Of a stretch of 14,054 nucleotides of DNA, positions 8,126 through 14,054 are shown in pieces; position 1 is the first letter of the stretch; every line of letters starts with the position of its first letter. A program made the translations under genes and the position numbers. The stretch spans positions 1-14,054 of the forward strand of contig CAZZBK010000151.1 in NCBI GenBank assembly GCA_964652155.1, given 5' to 3'. Under the pieces are notes generated by a model. That model was given only the letters and a program-made list of their open reading frames with translations. It was not told the DNA's origin and searched no databases. This DNA is from CAZZBK01 sp964652155 (GTDB taxonomy: Bacteria; Planctomycetota; Planctomycetia; Pirellulales; PNKZ01).

Positions 8126-9145
8126 CTAAAAAGGTATGTCGTCGTCTCTTGTTTCTTGGGGAGGATCAAGTTTTCCAAACTTCTCAGAGATTCGTTTTGA
8201 GACCTTATATGCCTCACGCACCTGTTTGTTCTCGACACATGCTTTTCGCATGTTAGCGATTTCGATCTCGGTGAAATCATTCAAGGGTTCAATCACATCA
8301 ACAAGCGACAATGACGTTGAATACGACTTGGAGTTACAAAAAGCATTAACTAGGCAACGTCGCATTTCTCCATGAGTCATACGGTTCGCCACCAACGTTT
8401 GTAGAATTGCGATTGAAATCGGTATCGGATCATCGAGACCACCTGTTATTGCTTGATATTTGCCTGCGAATCCGTAGGGATTTGCACCAATTCGCAAGGG
8501 AATTACGGGTACTCCTCGGCCAAGCGCCCAACCAATCTCCTGGTCAGTCCAATCGCTTCGATCAAATTCTGGCGTAATTACCGCAGCCAAGGCATGCATG
8601 GAGCAAAGCCCAAGTTCAATTTCATCTCGCCATTCTCGGGTTGGCTCGATGTCCTCATGTGCCACAAAGCCAGCTATGCCAAACAACCCTAATTGCATCT
8701 TTAGCTGTGACACTTGCTCCTTGTGGATCGCGATGTGACTTAAGAACAAGCGAAAGTGTCCTTTGGGCCATATTCGCTCGGCTTCGGCATCTGATGGTAC
8801 TGGGCGTAAACCGACTGATGCAGCTATATTTGCTACTGGTGTGATTGTTACTGCGCCAAGGCGATCATTCGTGTGAAGTCTCTCTAAATACGAAAGCTTT
8901 TGGGAGATTTCTTTTTCAATCACATGAAGTCTAGGCTCAATGCTTGCGAATATCTGAACTGGCACGTCAAGTCGAAGCGCCCATGTGTATGTACCTCCGT
9001 TCCAGTTGTCGTACTCGGTCTCGTCAAAGTATCCACGAGAGTTTTCCAAAAGCTCGACAACCTCTGATTTTCCTTGATGCTTGAAGATTTCTATTGCGGT
9101 TGCTAGGACTTCTTCTACGGGAGTTGGAAATGACGATTCGCTCAT
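8126..9145 (-). CDS. TIR-domain protein, candidate anti-phage defence effector
   Basis: A 339-residue cytoplasmic protein without signal peptide or membrane segment. Residues 10-100 form an N-terminal domain with a striking YDNWNGGTYTWALRLDVP segment (45-62), a pattern I associate from memory with N-terminal modules of abortive-infection-type proteins (AbiJ-like); this is uncertain. Residues 130-230 are a TIR domain: FRLFLSH (131-137), FVAHEDIEP (160-168), EWRDEIELGL (171-180) with E175 the candidate NADase glutamate, and DWTDQEIGWALGRGVPVIPLR. Residues 240-339 look helical and are unrecognised. Bacterial TIR proteins commonly deplete NAD+ or make nucleotide signals on infection, so defence is a plausible role. 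It is markedly AT-richer than its neighbours (25 G/C in 8161-8220 against 42 in 7261-7320), suggesting transfer. It converges with priA 20 bases away and lies 100 bases downstream of crcB on the same strand. Confidence 0.88.
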   Translation of the reverse strand: MSESSFPTPVEEVLATAIEIFKHQGKSEVVELLENSRGYFDETEYDNWNGGTYTWALRLDVPVQIFASIEPRLHVIEKEISQKLSYLERLHTNDRLGAVTITPVANIAASVGLRPVPSDAEAERIWPKGHFRLFLSHIAIHKEQVSQLKMQLGLFGIAGFVAHEDIEPTREWRDEIELGLCSMHALAAVITPEFDRSDWTDQEIGWALGRGVPVIPLRIGANPYGFAGKYQAITGGLDDPIPISIAILQTLVANRMTHGEMRRCLVNAFCNSKSYSTSLSLVDVIEPLNDFTEIEIANMRKACVENKQVREAYKVSKRISEKFGKLDPPQETRDDDIPF

Positions 9146-9191
9146 AACCTGCCTATGATGACCTGCAAAATGGTGAAGCTGGCAACAAGGC

Positions 9192-9219
9192 AGTATCGCG
9201 TTGCTTTTGGAAATATCAA
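9192..9219 (-). promoter_or_regulatory. Candidate promoter for the TIR-domain gene
   Basis: On the minus strand, TTGATA (9219-9214) matches five of six -35 positions and GATACT (9197-9192) four of six -10 positions, with 16 bases between. The implied start would leave a leader of about 40 bases before the ATG at 9145. It falls in the AT-rich spacer between crcB and the TIR gene, so the TIR gene may be transcribed independently. Start-site support is weak: only AGG-like bases lie close to the ATG. Confidence 0.35.
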
Positions 9220-9245
9220 GCGACCCACTTCCGTCTCAGAGCTTC

Positions 9246-9629
9246 TTACACGCCCCAGGCGCGGCCGCCGGTCAGGCCGGCAAACACGAACAGCACGCCC
9301 AACACGTTCTGCAAGGCGATGTTGAGCACAGCGAGCGACCATTGCCCCGAGCCAATAAGCTGCGCGGTCTCGAACCCGAACGTCGAGAAGGTCGTGAACG
9401 CTCCCATGAACCCGGTGAGTAGCATGAGCCGGGTCTGATCGCTGACCAGCGCATGAATTTCGGCCAGCGACCAGACGACGCCGAACAGAAAGCAGCCGAG
9501 CGAGTTAATGATCAGCGTGCCCCACGGAAACGTGTCCCCCAACACCTCACGCAATGAGTGTCCCAACGCATAACGGGCGAGCGTGCCGACCGCGCCCGCC
9601 AGGGCAATGGTGAACCAAGTGGATGACAT
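9246..9629 (-). CDS. crcB: Fluoride channel CrcB/FluC
   Basis: A 127-residue integral membrane protein, the usual size for Fluc fluoride channels, which form dual-topology dimers and let toxic cytoplasmic fluoride leak out. Four hydrophobic segments are visible. Family signatures are GAVGTLARY near the N-terminus, GTLIINSLGCFLFG and GFMGAFTTFSTFGFE, the last holding the conserved Thr/Phe-rich pore stretch. The ATG at 9629 is chosen because the first membrane segment follows directly; the open frame continues upstream to 9887 without homologous features. A GGAG lies 11 bases upstream of the ATG, a rather long spacing. I looked for a crcB-type fluoride riboswitch in the 193-base divergent region and did not recognise one. 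Confidence 0.94.
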   Translation of the reverse strand: MSSTWFTIALAGAVGTLARYALGHSLREVLGDTFPWGTLIINSLGCFLFGVVWSLAEIHALVSDQTRLMLLTGFMGAFTTFSTFGFETAQLIGSGQWSLAVLNIALQNVLGVLFVFAGLTGGRAWGV

Positions 9630-9710
9630 GGGTGAGGTGGACTCCAAGAACGTGCCGTGCTCGTAGGAATGGATGACTGAATGTACGCCGCCGAGCTGTG
9701 TTTCGTCGAC

Positions 9711-9808
9711 GGGAGAACGTCTCCCCGAAGCGTCTTCTCCTTGACGCCCTGGCTCAGTGCGGAGATAGTGTCTCTCAGCGCGGCTCGCTGCCGCGGGGGT
9801 CTCTTGTC
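9711..9808. promoter_or_regulatory. Structured non-coding leader in the crcB / membrane-protein divergent spacer
   Basis: Within the 193-base spacer 9630-9822 several small stem-loops follow each other: GGGAGA-ACG-TCTCCC at 9711-9725, GCGTC-8-GACGC at 9730-9747, and CGCGGC-TCGCT-GCCGCG near 9780-9796. They could form a structured 5' leader for the + strand gene starting at 9823, or the far upstream region of crcB. The pattern does not match a riboswitch class I recognise, and short GC stems are common by chance in such DNA. Confidence 0.25.
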
Positions 9809-9822
9809 TGACGAGGAAACTC

Positions 9823-10560
9823 ATGTCCAGTTCGAGTGTTTCGCCTGAAGCGGGCGCTATGGCCGGCGACAGCGCGCCGTCGAGCATCGTGTTGCTCGCC
9901 TACCCGAAGATCGTGTTCCTCTACCCGACGTTCATCATGGCGCTGCTCGCGGCGTGCTACACGACCTGGGGGAGCGACGTGCTCGCGCCGACCAACACCA
10001 CGGCCAGCATCATCAATATCCTGTTCCTCGACGTGTTCGCGCTTAACTTGGTCATCTTGGCTTTCGACTTCCCGCGGACCACGTCGCTGACGTTGTTCTT
10101 TTGCATCGCGGCAATCATCTTCGGCGTGCTGCTGCTGTTTCGCTGGAACGACCAGATACTGCCGTGGGTCACTAACCTGCTGAGCAGTTATCATCCGGCG
10201 GCCAACGCGACTTTTTACTGGTCGATTGTCGGCATCCTCGGCGTGATCTATACCATCGTGTATGCCACGACGCACTTTGACTACTGGGAGGTGCGGCCGA
10301 ACGAGTTGTTGCACCATCACGGCTTTTTGAGCAATCTCGAACGCTTTGCCGCGCCGAACTTACGCATCGACAAGGAAATCAACGACGTGTTCGAGTACCT
10401 GCTCTTGGGCAGCGGCCGGCTGATCATGCACCCCAGCAGCGAACCGCGAGCGGTCATCCTCGACAACGTCCCGTTCATCAGCGTGAAGGAAAAGCAAATC
10501 ACGCGCATGCTCGGCGCGCTACAGGTCGAGGTGCGGCAGAACAACCGCGAGGGGCAGTAA
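9823..10560 (+). CDS. Membrane protein with C-terminal PH-like domain, function unknown
   Basis: A 245-residue inner-membrane protein I cannot name. After a polar, Ser-rich start (1-20) there are four predicted membrane segments at about 28-46, 62-82, 88-106 and 131-150. Residues 153-236 (FDYWEVRPNELLHHHGFL through the stretch ending ALQVEV) resemble bacterial PH (bPH) domains: a strand-rich pattern with a turn after HHHGFL, then GSGRLIMHP and AVILDNVPFI. Such domains usually face the cytoplasm, but their ligands are mostly unknown. The ATG at 9823 is well supported by GAGG at 9813-9816, six bases upstream. It is transcribed divergently from crcB, which may be coincidental. It ends just before a perfect 7-bp hairpin. 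Confidence 0.82.
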   Translation: MSSSSVSPEAGAMAGDSAPSSIVLLAYPKIVFLYPTFIMALLAACYTTWGSDVLAPTNTTASIINILFLDVFALNLVILAFDFPRTTSLTLFFCIAAIIFGVLLLFRWNDQILPWVTNLLSSYHPAANATFYWSIVGILGVIYTIVYATTHFDYWEVRPNELLHHHGFLSNLERFAAPNLRIDKEINDVFEYLLLGSGRLIMHPSSEPRAVILDNVPFISVKEKQITRMLGALQVEVRQNNREGQ

Positions 10561-10575
10561 CAATTCGCCCCAAGC

Positions 10576-10592
10576 CGGCGGCTCTGCCGCCG
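10576..10592 (+). terminator. GC-rich hairpin after the PH-like membrane protein gene
   Basis: CGGCGGC-TCT-GCCGCCG is a perfect 7-bp stem with a 3-base loop, starting 15 bases after the TAA at 10558-10560. Its position suits an intrinsic terminator, but no T-run follows, so it may be a pause or stability element. Confidence 0.4.
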
Positions 10593-10645
10593 AGATGCGG
10601 GCATGGCACACGAAGGGATCGCGAGATGATCGCTTTTCTTCCGCT

Positions 10646-10702
10646 GTAGGGCACGTGCAACGTGCCGTCGAGCACTTCAGAGGCACGTTGCACGTGCCCT
10701 AC
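10646..10702. repeat. Perfect 21-bp inverted repeat whose arms are themselves hairpins
   Basis: The arms 10646-10666 and 10682-10702 are exact reverse complements over 21 bases, separated by 15 bases. Each arm is also self-complementary: GGCACGT-GCA-ACGTGCC at 10650-10666 and GGCACGT-TGC-ACGTGCC at 10682-10698. The element can therefore form one long hairpin (or DNA cruciform) or two small ones. It lies between the convergent PH-like membrane protein and beta-barrel genes, 18 bases past the latter's stop. It looks like a REP/MITE-type element and may also terminate transcription from both sides. Confidence 0.7.
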
Positions 10703-10720
10703 TGCGATCCGAGACCGGCC

Positions 10721-12052
10721 CTAGAACATGACGTTCCAACTGCCGGTGATCGTGTAGCGGTTCTGCAATTGCGGGCCGCGTAGGCACTGGTAGACGGGCA
10801 GGCCCCCCTCGATGCCGAGACGGTGATCGAATCGATCGCTCAGCGGCAGCACGTAATGGGTGCCGAACAACAAGTCGACCCGCTGGCCCCCTTGCAAAGC
10901 GGGGTCGAGTGTCGGCGACATCGTGGGATCGAGCCGAATATCACGGCCGTGAATGTCTCCCCAGAACAGGGCATCGAGCCGGGTCGAGACGCTCCAGCAC
11001 TCGGTCAGCTTCGCGGCGACCCAGGAGGTGACCTCGACCTGGTCCCCCACGCGATAATCGTAGCGGTTGCGCCCCAGGTGAGCGGTCACGAGCGACTGCG
11101 TGCCCCAGGACCAGTGATCGCTCTCGCCGCGATAGGTCAGGCCTGGGATCAAATCGAACGTGCCCGTGCTGGTCCGGATCGGGTACGAGAGCCGGGGCGA
11201 GGTCATGTCGGGCGGGTTGCCTTGCACGTCGATCAACCCCGCCGGCACGCTGACACCGAAGTTCAAATGGATCTGCTGCCGGTTCCACTGACGCAGCACG
11301 TACATGCCCGACAGGGTGATGTCCCCCAACTGTGTGTTCTGGTCACGAAAGCTGCCGCCGACCGTTTGATAGTTGATGACACTGTGATAGATGGGCAATT
11401 GGGCCATCAGGGTCAGATCGTCGACCGGCGCGTACTCCATCAGAAACAGGTGTCGCTCGCGGGTCATGTTGAGCGGCACGAACGGAAACTGCGCGGCGAT
11501 CTGCGCCTCGCTCACGCCATGCGTGCCGCCGAGGTTGCCGTTGTAGTTCTCGATCCGATAGCGGTACGAGAACAAATAGTTGCCCCCCGACTTGAGCGTG
11601 TGGTCGCCCATCACCCCGGCCGGGGCGAGGGCGTCGGGGCGCTGAAGCGTGATCGGCTGGTTGAACATCTGCGCGTCGTAGACCGTGCTGTAGGGTTCTT
11701 CGACCAAGCGCTCGTAGCCTTGGCCTTGATCGCGTTGGAAGATCGATCGTTGCGGTCCGGCGAGCAGATAGTTCACGGCCGGGGGCGCGTCCCACGATTC
11801 GAGCGGTTGATCGAGCGCGCCCCAGCGCGGCGGCGCGGGGTCGTCCGGCTGCATCGGAACGTTGACCTGCGGGGCCTTGGGCACGGCACGCACGGCAGCC
11901 TGATCGGGCTCTTGTGAGAGCGCGGCCGCAAAAGCCGTTCGTTGCACTGCATAGCGCGGCTCACCGCGAACGGGCTCAACCGACTGTGCCGCGGCCACGA
12001 CCACGTCGAGCAATAAACATGCGCCGGCCAACCAAGTCAGCGTGGTTCTCAT
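10721..12052 (-). CDS. Outer-membrane beta-barrel protein of the MetA-like 'transporter' family
   Basis: A 443-residue exported protein, second gene of an operon with a TolC-family lipoprotein. Residues 1-22 form a signal peptide (LTWLAGACLLLDVVVAAAQ). Residues 23-140 are a Pro/Ala/Gln-rich linker. From about 145 to the end there is a beta-barrel pattern with family landmarks: GDHTLKSGGNYLFSYRYR, MEYAPVDDLTLMAQLPIY, the GDITLSGMY stretch, GVSVPAGLID, DLIPGLTYRG, and GIEGGLPVYQCLRGPQLQNRY. The last residue is Phe, as in many BAM-assembled outer-membrane proteins. Homologues of this pattern, from memory, sit beside metal-efflux genes and are annotated as 'transporter' or phenol-degradation MetA-like. 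Its ATG overlaps the upstream TGA by 4 bases (ATGA), indicating translational coupling. A role in outer-membrane passage of a metal or small molecule is inference. Confidence 0.85.
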   Translation of the reverse strand: MRTTLTWLAGACLLLDVVVAAAQSVEPVRGEPRYAVQRTAFAAALSQEPDQAAVRAVPKAPQVNVPMQPDDPAPPRWGALDQPLESWDAPPAVNYLLAGPQRSIFQRDQGQGYERLVEEPYSTVYDAQMFNQPITLQRPDALAPAGVMGDHTLKSGGNYLFSYRYRIENYNGNLGGTHGVSEAQIAAQFPFVPLNMTRERHLFLMEYAPVDDLTLMAQLPIYHSVINYQTVGGSFRDQNTQLGDITLSGMYVLRQWNRQQIHLNFGVSVPAGLIDVQGNPPDMTSPRLSYPIRTSTGTFDLIPGLTYRGESDHWSWGTQSLVTAHLGRNRYDYRVGDQVEVTSWVAAKLTECWSVSTRLDALFWGDIHGRDIRLDPTMSPTLDPALQGGQRVDLLFGTHYVLPLSDRFDHRLGIEGGLPVYQCLRGPQLQNRYTITGSWNVMF

Positions 12053-13899
12053 GGCTTGGCCTCCCCAGCTGGGGGCGCGAGCAGTTCCGGCGGCTGCATG
12101 GGTGCCTGCGGCAGTTCTTCCAGCTCGCGCAGGTCTTCAATCTGCAACAGGTTGCTCAGGTCGGCCAGCGCGGTCCACTGCGCGTTTAGGCTCGCAATGT
12201 ACTGCGTAATCGCCGATGACAAATTCTGCTGCGCGACGACGATGTCGCCAAAGCCGACCTCGGAGGGCTCTTGCTCGTGCCGCTCGTAAATGCCCCGATA
12301 GGCGCGGGCCAGATCGGGCAACACCTGCTCGCGATAGAACTGGGTCTGGGCCCGATTGGTCTCGTAACGCTCGAAGGCGTCGGCCAGCGAACCGGCCAGT
12401 TCGTTCTGCACGGCTCGGGCTTGTTCCGCGGCCCGCACCAACGCGCCTTGCGCCGACATGATGCCGCCCCGATTGCGATCGAAAATCGGCACCGGCACGC
12501 CGATCTGCATGTTGTACGTGGTCAGCGGCAGATTGGGTGTCGAAAAGTCGCGCTGGATCGTGCCGTAGACATCGATGTCGGGGACGGGCTTGACCGTTTC
12601 GAGTTGCAACTTGGCGCGGGCCTGCGCCTCGGCGTTGCGCGCGGCGAGCACGTCGGGATGGTTCGACAGCAGCTTGGCGAGCGCGGCTTGATAGCGGATC
12701 TCGGGCGCGACCATGTCGCTGCGGCCTGCCAACTCGGTCGGCGGCATCTCCGGAACGCTCAGAGCCGCCGCGAGTTGCTTCCAGGCCGAGATGTAGCGAT
12801 TCTCGGCCGCCACCATGTTGGCTCGGGCTTGCACGACGATCGCCCTCAACTGCACGGGCTCATAGGCCGTGGCCTCGCCCCCTTTGAGCTTGTCGACCTG
12901 AATGCGATACACTTCGTTCGAGAACCGCACCAGCGCGTCGGAGATGACGAGGTTCTCTTGAGCCACGAGCACGGCAAAATACAACGACTTGACGCGGGAG
13001 GCGATCTGCGTGCGCGTTTTGCGGATGTTCAACTGCGAGTTCATCAGGTCAAAATTCGCCACGCTCCGCGCTAGCCCCAGCTTGTTCGCCGTCTTGATGG
13101 TTTGCGTCATGTACACGCCTTGGTAGTTGCGCGTGCGTGACGAGCCCACCGTGTCCGCTTCGTAGCCAACGACCGGATTCGGATACGCACCCGCCTGCAT
13201 CGCAGTACCGTAGTTCGCCGTCACGTCGGCCCCAGCCTGATTGAGCACCGGGCTGCCGTTGATCGCCAACTCCTGAAGCTGCGCGAGCGTGAGCGGCGAC
13301 TGACCGGGTTGCACGGGCGGAAGCGCAAGCGGACGCGACTTGGGCAGATTCGGAAATAGCCGATCGATGATCTCTTGACGCAGCTTGGGCTGGTCACGCG
13401 CCTCGGGAGGCAAGTTGATCGGCGGCGCTTGCGAGCCCGGCAATTCGTTGGGCAGACGAACACGCTCCTGAAAGGCCGACGAACCGCCGCGCGACGAGGG
13501 CGGGGCGGGGAACGGGACCTGAGCGCTGACTTGAACCAGTACGCCTTCCGTGTGTGTTGTCAGATTCACCGGCGGGCCAGCGGGCAAGCTCGACGCAATC
13601 GGTGTGACCGCCGACGGAACCATGACCGGTGATGCGACCGGCGACGCGGGCACTGTAGGGGAGGGGGCCGACGCCAACGGCCGATCCGGCACTTGCACCG
13701 GAGCGGTCGGAAAGTTCGGCGGTGGGCTCATCGGCGGCAACGACACCATCGACGCGGCAGGCGGCGTCTGCTTGCTCGGCAGCGAACAACCGGCCAGGCA
13801 TGCCAGCAACACCAGCACCACAACCCGTGGCGACAGCCACCCCCGCCCGCCGGGAGACGGCGAGTGGCTCTGCACATCGATGGATCGCGTCGACCGCAC
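12049..13899 (-). CDS. TolC-family outer-membrane efflux lipoprotein (CusC/CzcC-like)
   Basis: A 616-residue outer-membrane channel component of a tripartite efflux system. The N-terminus has a lipoprotein signal: hydrophobic PRVVVLVLLACLAGC with lipobox cysteine C38. Residues 40-185 form a long Pro/Ser/Val-rich low-complexity linker, longer than in classical CusC. From about 190 to 590 two outer-membrane efflux repeats are visible, with helical coiled-coil stretches rich in Ala, Gln and Glu, such as LAQLQELAINGSPVLNQAGADV and the AQARAKLQLETVKPVPDIDVYG junction, then VPVPIFDRNRGGI and VLPDLARAYRGIYERHEQEPSEVGF. The frame opens at a GTG at 13899, seven codons after an in-frame TAG; no strong ribosome site is visible, so a GTG a few codons further in (13875) remains possible. 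No pump or adaptor gene is in view, so the exported substrate is unknown. Confidence 0.92.
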   Translation of the reverse strand: MRSTRSIDVQSHSPSPGGRGWLSPRVVVLVLLACLAGCSLPSKQTPPAASMVSLPPMSPPPNFPTAPVQVPDRPLASAPSPTVPASPVASPVMVPSAVTPIASSLPAGPPVNLTTHTEGVLVQVSAQVPFPAPPSSRGGSSAFQERVRLPNELPGSQAPPINLPPEARDQPKLRQEIIDRLFPNLPKSRPLALPPVQPGQSPLTLAQLQELAINGSPVLNQAGADVTANYGTAMQAGAYPNPVVGYEADTVGSSRTRNYQGVYMTQTIKTANKLGLARSVANFDLMNSQLNIRKTRTQIASRVKSLYFAVLVAQENLVISDALVRFSNEVYRIQVDKLKGGEATAYEPVQLRAIVVQARANMVAAENRYISAWKQLAAALSVPEMPPTELAGRSDMVAPEIRYQAALAKLLSNHPDVLAARNAEAQARAKLQLETVKPVPDIDVYGTIQRDFSTPNLPLTTYNMQIGVPVPIFDRNRGGIMSAQGALVRAAEQARAVQNELAGSLADAFERYETNRAQTQFYREQVLPDLARAYRGIYERHEQEPSEVGFGDIVVAQQNLSSAITQYIASLNAQWTALADLSNLLQIEDLRELEELPQAPMQPPELLAPPAGEAKP

Positions 13900-14054
13900 C
13901 GGGTTCGTCTCACTCGGCTAGAAAACAGGCCACTTGGCACGCCCATACGTTGGGCGCTCGACTCGCCCGATCCGGGCGGTCGTATCAGTCATATCGGTTG
14001 TAGCGGGGCAAGGTCATCAGGTCAGATGGCGACATTTTCTCCAGCAACGCCACA
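13900..14054. other. Upstream region of the tolC-like operon with two small palindromes
   Basis: No gene is recognised in these 155 bases at the window edge. Two perfect short dyads occur close together: CGCCCA-TACGT-TGGGCG at 13940-13956 and CGCCCG-ATC-CGGGCG at 13964-13978. Lying 41-82 bases before the GTG start of the minus-strand operon, they may be operator sites or leader hairpins. No convincing promoter was picked. Confidence 0.3.

Noticed and set aside
8106..9245. Insertion sequence or integrated element carrying the TIR gene
   Set aside because: No transposase, integrase, terminal inverted repeats or target duplications were seen at the borders of the AT-rich stretch; only composition suggests transfer.
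9630..9822. Fluoride riboswitch upstream of crcB
   Set aside because: I checked the minus-strand leader for the crcB-motif consensus elements and did not find them in the expected order.
9630..9887. 86-residue N-terminal extension of CrcB
   Set aside because: The translation of this part has no channel features, and CrcB proteins normally start at the first membrane segment, as with the ATG at 9629.

Overview
The window reads as bacterial chromosome from a high-GC planctomycete, probably of the Pirellulales type. Three things suggest this: a secreted formylglycine sulfatase facing a Tat-exported DUF1501 protein, both expanded families in that phylum; a SulP transporter fused to a beta-carbonic anhydrase; and GC-rich palindromic repeat elements between genes. 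The assignment is inference from gene content, as there is no rRNA or other marker here. No tRNA, rRNA, CRISPR array, transposase or integrase was seen.

Layout. 1-2398: a short leader with a perfect 8+8 bp dyad, then a SulP/STAS/carbonic-anhydrase fusion (+). 2399-2598: a compact repeat-like element with nested hairpins. 2599-3978: secreted type I sulfatase (+). 3979-4148: a long imperfect hairpin and a 19-bp tandem duplication between convergent genes. 4149-5453: Tat-exported DUF1501 protein (-). 5454-5661: AT-richer divergent spacer. 5662-8105: primosomal helicase PriA (+), interrupted by 100 Ns. 8126-9145: TIR-domain protein (-), clearly AT-richer than its surroundings. 9246-9629: fluoride channel CrcB/FluC (-). 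9823-10560: membrane protein with a PH-like C-terminus (+). 10561-10720: a large perfect inverted repeat between convergent genes. 10721-13899: a two-gene operon (-) of a TolC-family outer-membrane lipoprotein followed, with a 4-base overlap, by an outer-membrane beta-barrel protein. 13900-14054: upstream region of that operon.

How the genes fit together. Most are independent single-gene units. The clear functional pair is the TolC-like lipoprotein plus beta-barrel protein, probably the outer-membrane part of an efflux system whose inner-membrane pump is not in the window. The SulP-carbonic anhydrase fusion would couple bicarbonate (or another anion) transport to CO2/bicarbonate interconversion.

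The two points most worth attention are these. (1) The TIR gene is a likely horizontally acquired defence effector: an N-terminal domain of unclear function, a TIR domain with a candidate catalytic glutamate, and an uncharacterised C-terminal tail, sitting alone between housekeeping genes. (2) The N gap in priA is very probably an assembly artefact, because its two flanks carry the same 55 bp, and collapsing them restores an intact 762-residue PriA in frame.
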